Numbered from the stretch's first letter, positions 49,975-62,051 are shown. The stretch: 64,000 nucleotides of DNA from Rhizoctonia solani (GCF_016906535.1 NC_057370.1:1178001-1242000), one strand, 5' to 3'. A program made the numbers and translations. Notes: generated by a model from the sequence alone, not told the origin.

Positions 49975-51608
49975 ATGGTCAGTACACTAGATCTGGATCT
50001 AAGGCCTGGATCAGGAATCGGGCCATTTGAACTTGGTACGTGTGCCTTTGAGCTGTGTGTACGTTGAGAGCCTCTAATTTGCCCCAGGCGCGTCTCTGTT
50101 TGATGTTCTCGACTTCCTCCGACGACCCTCTCCACCTACGTTCCCCTCCATCTCAGTCAAGTACGACACAGCATCCCCGGCAAACTCACCTATAATACTT
50201 CATCTCCGACCCCACCTTGATCTCTTGTTCACTCGACGAACTCAACGCCTTCATACCATATCTTTATCGCTGCTGCGAAACAGCCAGATTCATATACCTT
50301 TGGTGTTGAGCTATAAGAATGAAGTACTTTCCGGCCCAGATGTTATCCCACATCGGACGGCAGTTCAACGAATGATGGGCCCTACTTACAAAGGTGAACA
50401 CATGAGATACCCTGGGGTTTGGTTCTCTTTTGAAGATGATGTCCCCGTTGCTGTTGGAGCTACAAACGCGACGGAAGGGAACGCAGAGGTCAAGAGAGTG
50501 GTTGTGACTCAGCGAGAGGAACAGATAGAACAAGAGCTGGAAGAAGATTCAGATGAACTAGTGCCCAGCTCTAATATGTACGGAGAGCTCAAGAAGGCGG
50601 TGATTAAGGTGAGCCGTGCGACTATTGCAGCTTTCCACCAACTTACCAACCTTCTCCAGATCCACGATGGAATATACCTACATTTCTTTACTCCAGATCC
50701 TGAAGATCCACCTATCCGTGTTCGATTGGGAGTCACCACAGCCCAAGACTTGACTTGTGACCTTGGTCCACCAGTCCTGACACACTACAAAGGTATTTCT
50801 CTATGATATTGGTTGAAAATCATACTTATCCGATTCCTCTAGAGGACGACCGAATGGCCATTCACGCAAGTGCTCGGGATGATGAGGAAAGTTGTGAGTA
50901 TAAAGATGTCCCTTGATACCCATCTTGCATTGTCAGGTATAACATCCATGTAGATTTCTATAACTACTTCCAACACGGGTTGGACTTTCTAATTTCTGGG
51001 AAGACGCATCGCGTTCGTAAGATTATTGCACACACCAACGTTGTAAGTATCACTTTTACTAGGTTGATTAAACTCAACAACTAAGCCAAGCTTGAATTTT
51101 TCAGCCTGGCTCACCCTTGTTTCAACGCTATAAACGATGTCCTTGGGAGTTTTCCTTGAGCTCCCAAGATGCTGCTCCCCCAGCCCACTCTACAGAGCTT
51201 GAGACCACTACGAAGACCACAGAAGTAGAGATTTCGGCGCCGAAGGGAGGTGGAAAGAAGAAGAAGAAAGTCGGGAGTGAACGACCTCGGACTTCATTTG
51301 AAGTTCAAGATGATACACCAAGTCACAACCAGGAGACAATAGCGTTCTATGACTCCGTGTGTAATATTTTACTCAAGTTCTATTGGACGACACTCACTAA
51401 ATCACTCTAGATTGACATACTAAAGTCAAAACTAGGTTCCATTTCGAGACACTCGTCGCAGCCCTCCATGCAGCTCGAACGGACAGCAGATCTTCCACAG
51501 AACGAACTACTCACATTACCGAATCCAACAACCCACCTACATGCATTTGATGGGGTATTCTGCGAGGCTAGTGAAGTGGGAGATGTACTCTGTGTCGGCT
51601 TATTCTAA
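49975..51608 (+). CDS. UPF0183 / PHAF1 (C16orf70) family protein
   Basis: Conserved eukaryotic protein; the human member PHAF1 (MYTHO) binds phagophores with BCAS3. The ATG at 49975 gives MVSTLDLDLRPGSGIGPFEL then GASLFDVLDFLRRPSP, the family N-terminus. Further blocks: PIILHLRPHLDLLFTRRTQR, LVLSYKNEVLSGPDVIPHRT, VQRMMGPTYKGEHMRYPGVW with FSFEDD, VHDGIYLHFFTPDPEDPPIR, FYNYFQHGLDFLISGKTHRV and KIIAHTNVPGSPLFQRYKRC. A Lys-rich insert (KGGGKKKKKVGSERPRTSFE) precedes IDILKSKLGSISRHSSQPSM and the end EASEVGDVLCVGLF at 51608. Six introns of about 50 bp. About 430 residues, intact. Confidence 0.85.
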
Positions 51609-51726
51609 ACGTCCTATGTCTCATCCCGCGGCACTACGTCCCAGACAATATCGCTCGCCAATGTATAAACGGGCCACTCTAATTTGTTGTATACGGTCGC
51701 TACATCATATCGGACAACTAGCTAAC

Positions 51727-54105
51727 TCATTCGGGCTTGTAGACTCCGTACTGCGAGAATACGTGTTCCTTCGCATGTGCCATCTCTCTCTCAATAGTCG
51801 CTTTACGCCTTTCAGACCGAGGCTTGATGACTAGAGGAAATTCTTTTGGATGACGTACTGTCTCTCCGGTGAAAGCACTCTGCTCAACATTAACCTGAGT
51901 TCCCGTTGGCGCAGAGAACTCAAAAGCCCAAAGTAGCCTTGAAAGGGCAATAAAAACGTCTTGTTCTGCAACCTGAACCCCAGGGCACGAGCGGCGACCT
52001 ATAGTATGCCCATATCTATATTAGAAACTACACGCATATTCTATTCTGAATCATTCACCTGCCCCGAAAGCGAAATGGTCCCTTTCAAATGGATCTCCTT
52101 GAGCAATAGATTCCGCCATGGACATTTTGTAGTCCAAGAAACGTTCAGGTCTGAATACTTTTGGATCATCAAATCTTCCTGGGTTCGAATGGATTGCCCA
52201 GATATTACAGATGACTGGAATATCGATACCATAAGCGCTCGTGCCTTTTATTGAAACCTCACAAGCTTCGGGGCAATTCACCTGTTGAATCTTTGGGGTG
52301 GAAGTACCCTTCATAATAGTCATCTGTTGATATGAGGAGATAATCTCTCATGAGTATCATACACAACCTAAATGTGGGAGGCTTACCCTGTTCAAGCCGG
52401 TGAGGAATGGCAATTGGGAGAGAAGGTCGCCATCTCAAAACTTCTTTGATCACTTTACACAAGATTGAATCCGGTTTGAACGCATGGATACCAGAAAGGA
52501 AATTTAGTCTACTCACCAGCCCGTACGAAAGGCATGGCTTGTTCATCGACCCAGCGTGGCAGTGTGTCCTCGTCGTACAATGCATCAATTTCTTTTCTTG
52601 CCCTCTCTTGGGAGGAAGTATCCTTTATCAATCTATGTAGCATGATTATATGCGCTGTTTATAATTATTCGAAAGTCCATACATTAATATGCATGTCAAG
52701 ATTACTCCTGCGACCTGAAAAAGGCAGAGGCATTAGCTTCTCTCTCCGCGTAAAAGTGAACGAGAGAACAAACAATACCTGAACCTCCCTCCAAGACCAA
52801 ACCTGCAATATATGCTTGAAAATGTCGAGAGAGTCCGCTATTTGCTTCGTTGGCTCGTAACTTGTAAGAAAGTGTACCACGGTTCAATCCACTGGCCCCG
52901 CGGGTCCATGCTATGTCTGCCAAATCTAGAGGTCGGGTCGATTGAGTTATCCATTAGATCTACTAAGCCAAGGGACGACAGCTCAAGGAGATTTAACATA
53001 CCCCCATAAAGTTTGTCCATCAAATCTCCTATATTCCTTGACCTCGCCTTCCAGTCGGACACGAAGTCTGGAATAAACCTGTATAAATGAGGTAGGATCA
53101 GCACATCAATATCGGACGTCTGTTGCATGTGTCAAACATGAAGAATAAAGGATGCAACACACCGCAGCCATGGGAAGTCTTCTACAGGCGGTTTTGACCC
53201 TGGCATAAGCAGGTCACAAACTCGGACCATGATTTCTTCTATGGTGCGGACCGCAGGGTCTTCGTACGTTTCGCATCGAACACCATAATCTAGATAACAA
53301 TAGAGAGATAAGAACTTTCGCACTATGCTGGTAACCAATACAAAGAAAGCCCACGGAAGGCACATACTCAGACAGGTGACCACACTAGTAGTAAATCGCA
53401 TTGGATGTTGCATAAAGTGTTTGGGGTCATGCAAAAAGTCATGCAACAGCTGAACGCTTTCAGCTTCCTGTAAGCCAACATATTCCGTTTTGACTACACT
53501 GGAGGCATAATGTTGCACAATTTGTTTCCGCGCAAGCCGCCATTTGCTTGAATCTTGCTGGAACCTACCAGTGCCGTGATGGACATCCAGAGTGAGCCTG
53601 ATGGGAAAATTGCCTCTTAGTTGCTTGAACTACACTTACAGAAGGCCATCCCCTTTACCTGCAATCTCGGTTGACATCTGCAATGGCCGGTTTGAATAAA
53701 TAGCTCCTCGCTTATCCAAAAGGTGTCGAACAAGTGACCCGTCGCCACCAATAACAATCATGTTACCCACCCCTACCTTTAGGGAGACCAGTGGTCCATA
53801 CTTATTATTAAGGTCTTGAAACCTTATATCAAGATGTATTCAGACTCCAGAGGGATGAAGGGCTTAGAATAAACCAACTGAGCATATATGTCCAAGGGCT
53901 TCATCTGAAGGACATTTTCAAGGATTGGTAGAGGAGTAGGTCCTAAACTGAGTCGTCAATCAACATGAAATCGGCCTAGTGTTCTGTGAAGCTTACCTGG
54001 AGGCATGTCTTTGCGACGGCTCCCAGGCCACGACCAGTATCGCCCAATCAGCAATATTGCCATCACTCCGACGAACAATTCGGTGAGCTTCAGTAAAGTC
54101 CACAT
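51727..54105 (-). CDS. Cytochrome P450 monooxygenase A
   Basis: ER-anchored haem-thiolate oxygenase. The ATG at 54105 gives MWTLLKLTELFVGVMAILLI, the membrane anchor, then WPGSRRKDMPPGPTPLPILE. The body has VIGGDGSLVRHLLDKRG, VIKEVLRWRPSLPIAIPHRL with the K-helix E-x-x-R, YFHPKDST|VICNIWAIH, and DDPKVFRPERFLDYKMSMAE with the PERF motif. The haem loop is FAFGAG|RRSCPGVQVAEQD, split by an intron at about 52005-52060. It ends AHAKEHVFSQYGVYKPE at 51727. About 510 residues over many short exons; no frame break was found. Closely related to P450 B at 55568-57828 and in the same orientation. Substrate unknown. Confidence 0.85.
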
Positions 54106-54147
54106 CGTTACAAATGTTAGGTTTGAGCGATCAATGCAAGAGGGACC

Positions 54148-54159
54148 GGGGGGGGGGGG
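54148..54159. repeat. G homopolymer run, 12 bases
   Basis: A run of 12 G just upstream of P450 A. It is the longest G run I noticed and a likely length-error site. Confidence 0.8.
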
Positions 54160-54683
54160 AGTCGCTCCACTCAGAAGTGCACCTTTTTAATGTTAATGAT
54201 ACTATATCTTGAGAACCGACATATCTCCTATACGTATGTATGTACCCGGGCTAGATTTCTAGGGATACGCTTACAAAACCGACAAGCACCCATTATAGGC
54301 CTAGATTCATTTTACTCTGCAACGCAAATCAAAGCTATTGATAACTCGTGGGAGAATTCAACTATAAGAGTGAGTCGTTGCTCGAATCGTCCAGGGGAAC
54401 CACAGACGGCCAACATTCTTTATTGCCTACCCTTCGGGCTACCGTAACCACCTCATAGAATCCTAGGGGTAAGGTCGCCTAGAGTTGGTAAAGGTGGAGC
54501 GCTCGTGAAGTAGACACAATATAATGGGTATTTCAATTTGTCAAACACATCAAATTAAGGGCTTGCAAACGTCTCAAATTCGAGGTGGCATTCGTGCAAT
54601 TCTCCCATATGTATGGAACCCTTAGCTAGGAGAAGGCATGCATATAAGTCAACAACCACAATAGACTTGTATATGATACCCAC

Positions 54684-54889
54684 AGCGAAACGCATAATGA
54701 TAGATAGTCCAAGCTTACCATCACTTTCGTGATCATCAGAGCTATCTGGCACATCGCGGAATGCTCAACAATAGTGTTAGCATCCGCAATTAGGCGCCAC
54801 TCACTATAGCCCCAAAACGGAAGGGAATAGCATCACTGCATATTACATTACAAGCCACACCGGCAAGCATAGCCGAAGTGACAGTGTAC
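54684..54889. repeat. Left arm of a 206-bp inverted repeat
   Basis: The reverse complement of 55333-55538 matches this arm over 206 bp with three mismatches seen by eye. The arms carry a plausible exon-intron-exon: on the minus strand of this arm it reads AMLAGVACNVICSDAIPFR, a 59-bp GTGAGT..CAG intron, then further codons and a GTAAGC donor. The 443-bp spacer (54890-55332) includes a 13-base T run at 55149-55161 and no gene. Confidence 0.9.
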
Positions 54890-55332
54890 TACATTATTCA
54901 TGTAGCCGCTTATATTGTAAGGTTATTGTTGAAGCAACCACATCCGTTATCCAACTCAATCTCTGGATGTCTACCGCATTACCACACTACCGCCAACAGC
55001 CAATGTACTGTAGATGGGTGGTATAATATTCTTCACGTGGCCATTCAACTATTTGCCCAATGAATAAACACCAGCTGGTCATGAATACACAGACTACACC
55101 CTTTCCCAACACCCCTACCTAGATTTAATGGACTAATACTACTACAGCTTTTTTTTTTTTTCGACTTCACACATTCAGTCTCACAAGAAAAATTCTACTA
55201 GATTTTAGCCTAACGCTAGGAGAGACAAGCACCCATACTGAGACATATCAGAGGCATCACCTATTCATAAATGAATTCAATCCAATATACTGGTTCCATC
55301 CACACGTTAAGTATGAGATGATTTGTATAGCG

Positions 55333-55538
55333 GTACCCTGTCACTTCGGCTATGCTTGCTGGTGTGGCTTGTAATGTAATATGCAGTGATGCTATTCCCT
55401 TCCGTTTTGGGGCTATAGTGAGTGGCGCCTAATTGCGGATGCTAACACTATTGTTGAGCATTCCGCGATGTGCCAGATAGCTCTGATGATCACGAAAGTG
55501 ATGGTAAGCTTGGACTATCTATCATTATGCATTTCGCT
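55333..55538. repeat. Right arm of a 206-bp inverted repeat
   Basis: Partner of 54684-54889. On the + strand the candidate intron is 55418-55476 (GTGAGT...GATGCTAAC...CAG), preceded by a hydrophobic reading AMLAGVACNVICSDAIPFR and FGAI. The arm begins 30 bp beyond the stop codon of P450 B, so read-through from that gene would transcribe both arms and could fold into a hairpin. Confidence 0.9.
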
Positions 55539-55567
55539 ATAGTAAAGGATCAAAAATACTAATCACA

Positions 55568-57828
55568 TTAACCCAGAGGAGATGTGGGATTATATCTCCC
55601 ATACTGAGAGAATGTTTCCTCCGCTAAATGCATAGCATGCTCGATGGTTTGTACCCGCTTCTGCGATCGTGGGGTAACAACCAATGGGAACTTTTTCGGC
55701 ATACGTATTCCCTCGCCCACGAATGCAGTAGAGAAGTCGGTCGATATCGAGACTCCAGCTGGAGCGCAGAAATCGAAGGCCCACAACAGACGAGACAGTG
55801 CAATAAAAATATCTTGTTCTGCCTTTTGTATACCAGGGCAGACCCGGCGACCTGTAAATAATTGAGCTTGAAATATCCAGAAGAGCACTGAGAGGATACC
55901 AACATACCAGCTCCAAAGGCAAAATGATCGCGTTTGAAAGGATCCCCTTGCGCAATTGACTCGGCCATTGACATGGAGTGACTGAGGAACCTCTCGGGTT
56001 TGAATAGCTCTGGTTCTTCGTACCGTTCGGCGTTCATATGAATAGCCCAAGCGGAACAGAATACTGTCGTTAAGAATACAGTAAGTATTCATTCGCCGGG
56101 AGTGTACAATCCTACTTTGTGAACCCTTTGGTAAGAAGTAACCCCCGTAGTGATCGTCTACTATTGAGTGAGAATATATGCATATGTATGTCGTACGAGA
56201 CTACCTTTTTCCAGTCGGTGCGGCACTGTCATAGGCACTGGGGGTCTCCATCGCATGGCTTCTTTAACGACTGGTTATGTGCTTTGAGATCATCAACCTT
56301 ACAACAAGATCGAATCACTCACTTGCGCGTACAAAGGGCAGCCCTTGTTCATCTTCCCATCGAGGCAGTGTCTCTTCGTTATATACAGCGTCAAGCTCTT
56401 CGTGTGCTCGTTTTTGAGCTTCAGGGTGACTTATGAGCCTATTTGAAGTGCAATTACTTTGTCAGATGGGTGAATAAAGTGCTCACGCTAATAAACAGGT
56501 CAATATAACACCAGCAACCTACAGAACTAATTAAAGCAAGGAACTATATTTTGGATGCTTAGGTTAAAGACTTACTATGTCAGTTCCACCTTCTAGGGCC
56601 ACGCCGCAGATAAAAGCTTCTTGGTGATGGGTCAGACCAGTGCTTTCTTTTCCCAGCCGTAGTTTATACGCTAAATTGTCTGAGTTTAACCCCTTCATGC
56701 CTCTCTGCACCCCAATATCTACCAAGTCTGTGTGCAAGGAAGTAAATTGGCTGAGTGGATACTCATAATTGTATTTACCCCCATAAAGTATATCTACTCT
56801 TTTCGCCAACCTTTTGCATTTGTCTTTCCATGGAGAAATAAACGCAGGTAGATAGCTAAGGGCGTAGTCAGAAGAACTCATTTCAGCTAACACACACTGG
56901 CACTTACTTGAGCAATGGGAAAACTTCTACGGGGGGTTTTCCCCCAGGGACAAGGAGCTCCGAGAACATTCGCATGCTCTCTTCCACTTCTTGAATAATT
57001 GGGTCACGGTAAGTTCCGCACCGTAGTCCGTATACTGCAACTTTATCAGGGCGAGCACACGGATAAAGGCTTTCCGGAGTGCCCACATAAACAAGTCATG
57101 ACGCTCGTTGTATAGCGCATGGGATAGTTCATGAAACCTTCTGGTTGGTGCAAAAATTCGTAAAGTAATTGCACGCTTTCGGCCTCTTGTAATAGTACAT
57201 TTTTACTCTTCATCACGGCCGGAGCAAAGTGTTGTACGAGCGTCTTTCTTCCGGCGCGCCACTTGTGTATGTCTTGTTGGAATCTATTGTACTTGAGTTG
57301 AATGCGGTATTTTGGAATAGGGTTAAAACGTACAGAAACCCATCACCACTGGCAGCAATTTCAGTCACCATTTGAAGTGGACGACCCGAGTATATTTTCC
57401 CTCTTTTGTTATAAAGCTCATGGACCTGTGACCCATCCCCCCAAGAAGAATGAGTGTGCTACTACCTATTTTCAATGATACAATGGGCCCATATTCCCGG
57501 CTTAGTAGGCGAAATCTGTCGGGGCGCATTATAGGACCGTAACTTTTGTTTACAACGAGTTGCCTACTGTTCGTATACGTTTATCGTCTTCAGGTTATGT
57601 AGGTTGCCTATGATCGGTAATGTACGAGGGCCTATCAGAAGGACGATGAGCTTGAAATTTACGTTCTAGTTTGGGACACGAAATGGTGAGGTTTCGCTCA
57701 CCAGGTGGCATATCCGAGCGACGACTTCCTGGCCAGTCCCAATAATATAACAACACCACTGTGCCCATGACCCATAATCCTGTCGTTGGAGTTACCAGAG
57801 CATAAATTGCTTTCTCTAGGTGTTCCAT
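55568..57828 (-). CDS. Cytochrome P450 monooxygenase B (one-base frame break)
   Basis: Second P450 of the tandem pair. The ATG at 57828 gives MEHLEKAIYALVTPTTGLWV, an N-terminal anchor, then WPGSRRSDMPP and, after an intron, GPRTLPIIGNLHNLK. The next exon reads DRFRLLSREYGPIVSLKIGS and STLILLGG, then needs one extra G in the run at 57437-57442 to continue DGSQVHELYNKRGKIYSGRP. P450 A has the equivalent VIGGDGS in frame. Further on are MNAERYEEPELFKPERFLSH, SMSMAESIAQGDPFKRDHFA, FGAG|RRVCPGIQKAEQD (haem Cys) and IALSRLLWAFDFCAPAG. The stop is at 55568, about 510 residues. It is functional only if the G-run change is a sequencing error. Confidence 0.8.
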
Positions 57829-58452
57829 AGTGGAGTTGATTGAAGAAGTGCCAGGTTCGCGATGGGACGTCTATAAAAACCGCTGGGGTTCGCGAGCGCT
57901 CGGGAGCACCCATGGCTATTCGTACGCTTGGGAGTTCCACAAATTCTTAGTCAGCTGGCGCTCGTGTTGTTTTGGGAGATTACTGTGACACTTATCAGTC
58001 CAGTTCAAGTAATTTAAGGCGTGTGATGACTAAACCTATCGTGCTCCCCCACGAGCCTCGGCGAACATGCGGAGAATCATGGTTGCTCCTGAGTGCTCGC
58101 GAGCCCCATCGATTTTTATAGGCAGTATCAATATTCTTGTGTTGGTAATGGGTATGTGTGTGGCTAACCCCTCGGGGGGTGGGTCGATTCAGTACGCTTC
58201 TATCAGAGCTGTCACGTGCTCAAGGGATACTTCTGACTGGCTCAACGAGCTGTGACACTTAACTGCCCATGAATCGATCAATTGCGCATACAGCAAGTCG
58301 TTCACTGGAGACTTCAGGACTGTGTGTCTAGTAATATGTAATCGAGGGCCCAAGAACAAAAGCAGACAAGCCTTGCGCCATCTGATCTGAAACAGATTAC
58401 TTCATTACATTTACTACAAGGTACTAATCTCTATGAACGGCTCCAAGACATA
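57829..58452. other. Intergenic, P450 B promoter and SSM1 3' flank
   Basis: About 620 bp. It holds a GTCACGTGC site at 58211-58219, 385 bp upstream of P450 B and so not promoter-proximal. Nothing else is recognised. Confidence 0.45.
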
Positions 58453-59546
58453 CTATACTGAAGTCTTGAATACTTTCGGCCAAACCTTCCTCAGATCCTC
58501 CAGGCGATGAATAACAGAAATTCCGTCTTCCGGCTTGAGGTCATCAATGTTCCCGACTCCGCCGCTTGCGCCAGTCCCAGCGAGTGCCTTGGCATCCAGT
58601 GCTGCATCGTACAAGAACGCACAATGCGCCCATTTGGCGCCTCGAACATTCCCAAAGTTATCGTCAACAAAGTACGATTTCTCTGCAGTGGTTTGCGCAA
58701 GCTCTAGTGCCTATGCGTTCCAACAGAATTGAGTAAACTGCGCATAGGATTACTTGGTCTTTGATCCCACCTGATCGTAAAATTTGCGCTCCGGCTTGCA
58801 CGCAAAATCCTTCGACTCGTAGTCACAAAAGACAAGGCCCTCAAATAGATCCTCCAGCCCCAGGATTTTTAGTACCCTTTGTGCGTGCTATTCTCTCGCA
58901 TATTAGCGCCCGTTATCTCCGCTTCAGTTAACAAATTCACCGTCTTGTAGGCGTTCGTCAGTGCCCATATCCGAACTTTAGATGTATCTATATCCTCCAA
59001 GAGCCTTCGTACCGTAGGGTCTGGAGTAAGTAGCTCTTCCAAAGGAAGGGAGGCATCGACCTTGGCGTCGAAGTCGAGAGGGTCTAGAGTCGATTAACGA
59101 AGGCTCGAGAAGCTATCAAACCCATCACTGACCGACGTCATGATGTTGAATTAGTCCGCGAACAGAAAGACCTTGCATCGACCAGATTAGGTGGTTAGGA
59201 ATGTTGGCTCAATTGGTCTGCGCCCACCGTATTCAGTATAATACCTTCGATGTAGAATCTTGGCCTCTTCAGGTTCCATGTCTAGATCCACAAAGTATTC
59301 TGAAAAAATGGGAGTAAAATAATTAACTAAACACGTTCATTGCGGCCCTATAAATGAGCTTGAAGACTGACGGAAAATCTTTCCCTGAACGAGGTCTACA
59401 ATCCGTTGGTTAGGAGGGTAAAGCGTGTTATCTATATCAAACCTGCGTGCATTCGGCGCTAGTGTATAGCTCCATGATTAACATACATACCACACGACCA
59501 GTCGATTGTCATTGGGAGTAGCTGGGAGATAGCGAATGAGTGACAT
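58453..59546 (-). CDS. Pyrimidine 5'-nucleotidase, HAD superfamily (SDT1/SSM1-like)
   Basis: Hydrolyses pyrimidine nucleoside monophosphates. The ATG at 59546 gives MSLIRYLPATPNDNRLVVWF. HAD motif I is DIDNTLYPPNQRIVDLVQG (about 59400-59450). The helical cap follows (EEAKILHRRYYTEYGLSIRG, LIQHHDVDPLDF). Motif II is IWALTNAYKTHAQRVL; motif III Lys is in CKPERKFYDQALELAQ; motif IV is YFVDDNFGNVRGAKWAHCAF. It ends DLRKVWPKVFKTSV at 58453. Five introns of 50-60 bp. About 265 residues, intact. It shares a 133-bp promoter with the carrier gene on the other strand. Confidence 0.88.
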
Positions 59547-59596
59547 GACTGTGGTCGAACCGTGAATGGTGATCCGGTACTAGTGATTGGGCCGAT

Positions 59597-59602
59597 CACG
59601 TG
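59597..59602. promoter_or_regulatory. ATCACGTGA palindromic E-box between SSM1-like gene and carrier
   Basis: Lies 51 bp from the nucleotidase start and 78 bp from the carrier start. The flanks give TCACGTGA on both strands. Confidence 0.5.
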
Positions 59603-59679
59603 AAGATGCGTCATTAGTGTTTGAAATTCGCGTTGATCCCAGCGCTGTGACACCCGCAACAGGATCCTTTCCTCCCTTT

Positions 59680-62051
59680 ATGAACAGAAATAGCCGGCTG
59701 TCGAGCGGAAGTGCTCTGTTCGAGGCCACTCTGAATGGAACCGCGGACAGGCCGTTTATACCTCCGCTCAGATGTGATCCCAGCCCCTACAATATCCCAG
59801 CTCAATTGGAAGATTACCGTTCAGCCGAGGGAAACGATAGGGAAAAGCGGCTTAGAAGACTCTGGGAGCAATTACCTCCCACTAGTCACTCTCAGAAGGA
59901 TGGGACTAGGACAGTAATGCCCATAGCATTGGCGCATGTAGACGACTTGACTCCCGAACGTGCTACTCAACTTCGAAAGATGTACGACGATGAATTACTT
60001 GGTCGATGCCGTCACCCAACGTCCGTACGCGACGTGGACCCACACGCTCTCGAGGTAGACTGGAGTGGGTTTATTTCCTATGCCAATGCAAAAGAAGCTG
60101 GTACGTCTAAGTACTTTTTTGAGAACGGCTGGGAGCCCTATCCGAGACTGACCCATTGAAGAGCTCTGGACAATATTTCACGACGAACTTGATTTAGACG
60201 GCAATGGTCATCTTGATGCCGGAGAGCTGGATACTGCATTATCGAAAGCTGGACTGGAGCTTGACACGGCCACTCTTGCTGATTTTATGGCTGCCCTGGC
60301 CGACTCACCCCATTCCCGACGAATCACGTTTCCCGAATTTCGCGACTTCTTACTACTTCTTCCAAGAAAGGCCTCGACACACGAAATTTATCAGTTCTAT
60401 AAGGTTCGTGTTATCTTCCCCACAAATAGCAATTGCCTTACTCGGACGATAGGTGAAGAAATTCCTGGGTGATGATGGGCGAGGAGTCGCAAGGGTTAAT
60501 ATGGAGGGTATGCGTTGATAATCATATCTACCGAACCAAGTATTCCACTGACTGAAACAGGTGATGTCAGTTTATCGGCAGAGGATCGACCTCCGCCAAT
60601 AAAACCGCAAGCTCGACACACGGCTCAGGGACTGAGTTTACCTGAGCCTCCATCTACTGAACGTGTTGACTTTCCCCCGCCCTCATTGGACGCTCATCAG
60701 GAACAAGACTCGACACAAAGCTTAACAGCAGAAAGGGAACAACAGGAGCAATCTAGGGAGAGTTGGCTAGGTGGAGAGCAAGCGATTAAGTTTTTGTTGG
60801 CTGGTGGTATCGCCGGTGCTGGTGAATTAGAGCGTATATCGTTCAATTAGTTGCCGGACTGATATTGGCTTAGTGTCAAGGACGGCAACCGCCCCATTCG
60901 ATCGCCTCAAGGTTTTTCTCATTACCCGGCAGCCAGACCTGGTCAACAGTCTTAAACGGCAGGGAGCAAACTCGGTTTCGGGGCCTGAAGCTGCAGGGAA
61001 AGTTCCCGACATCGCAGCTGGGAGCGCTCGGGGTATAGGACGTGCAATAGCACACTTGTATGCTGAGGGTGGACTGGCTGCATTTTGGGTTGGAAATGGG
61101 CTGAATATTGTCAAGATTTTTCCGGTGCGTAAATAACTTGATTAAATGTACGAGGCGCCTATAATAGGTGTTTTGTAGGAAAGTGCAATCAAATTTCTCT
61201 CATATGAGTCTTCCAAGCGGTTTTTTGCGCGGTACGTTGATAAGGTCGACGATTCACGAAACATCAGTGGCACGAGCCGCTTCATATCCGGAGGAATCGG
61301 TGGGATTACCAGTCAGTTGGGTGAGCGGAGATAGTCTTTGCTGATTCCACGATCATCAACTCAATCCCAATGCATATAGCCATCTATCCGATTGAAACCC
61401 TCAAGACCCAAATGATGAGCGCAACCGGTGGGAGGCAACCCGTTCTACCGGCGATCAAACGACTCTGGTCGATGGGAGGGACCCGAGCATTCTATCGCGG
61501 ATTGACGGTACGCCACACAATAACTGATGGCGAACAAACCAATCGAGCTTAAACGCCAAATAGATTGGCTTAGTCGGCGTATTCCCATACTCAGGTCAGT
61601 AAAGTTATTATCAATGCAGATTTCCCTTAATAGCGATTCGTTCGAACAGCAATCGATATGTCCACGTTTGAAGCTCTCAAGCTGGCCTACGTGCGCTCAA
61701 CAGGGATATCAGAACCCGGCGTGCTTGCTCTCCTCGCATTCGGCAGCATATCCGGTTCGGTCGGAGCAACTTCCGTATACCCACTGAATCTCGTACGCAC
61801 TCGGCTACAAGCATCTGGTTCATCTGGTCACCCCCAAGTTTATGATGGAATCCTTGATGTAGCCCAAAAGACTATGAAGAAAGAAGGATGGCGAGGTTTC
61901 TACAAGGGTTTGCTCCCAACTCTGGCAAAGGTTGGCCCGGTACAATCATTTTAGCTCCTCATCTAGCTGACTATTATACTCTATGAAGGTTGTTCCGGCA
62001 GTCTCGATATCTTATGTGGTTTATGAGACCAGCAAACGCAGGTATGTATGA
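59680..62051 (+). CDS. Calcium-binding mitochondrial carrier (SCaMC/SAL1-type ATP-Mg/Pi carrier)
   Basis: Exchanges ATP-Mg for phosphate across the inner mitochondrial membrane under calcium control. The ATG at 59680 gives MNRNSRLSSGSALFEATLNG; a reading from upstream lacks an ATG. The N-terminal regulatory half holds an EF-hand, DLDGNGHLDAGEL (about 60196-60235), and degenerate hands around it, then a Pro/Glu/Gln-rich linker (60560-60770). The carrier half has three mitochondrial-carrier repeats: FLLAGGIAGAVSRTATAPFD with RLKVFL, FISGGIGGITSQLAIYPIET with LKTQMM, and FGSISGSVGATSVYPLNLVR with TRLQ. These contain the P-x-[D/E]-x-x-[K/R] signatures. EGWRGFYKGLLPTLAKV precedes the end ETSKRRYV at 62051. 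About 650 residues with about ten introns. Confidence 0.9.

Noticed and set aside
54148..54159. G run as a regulatory G-quadruplex
   Set aside because: A single uninterrupted run of 12 G without the loop pattern; more likely a simple repeat or length error.
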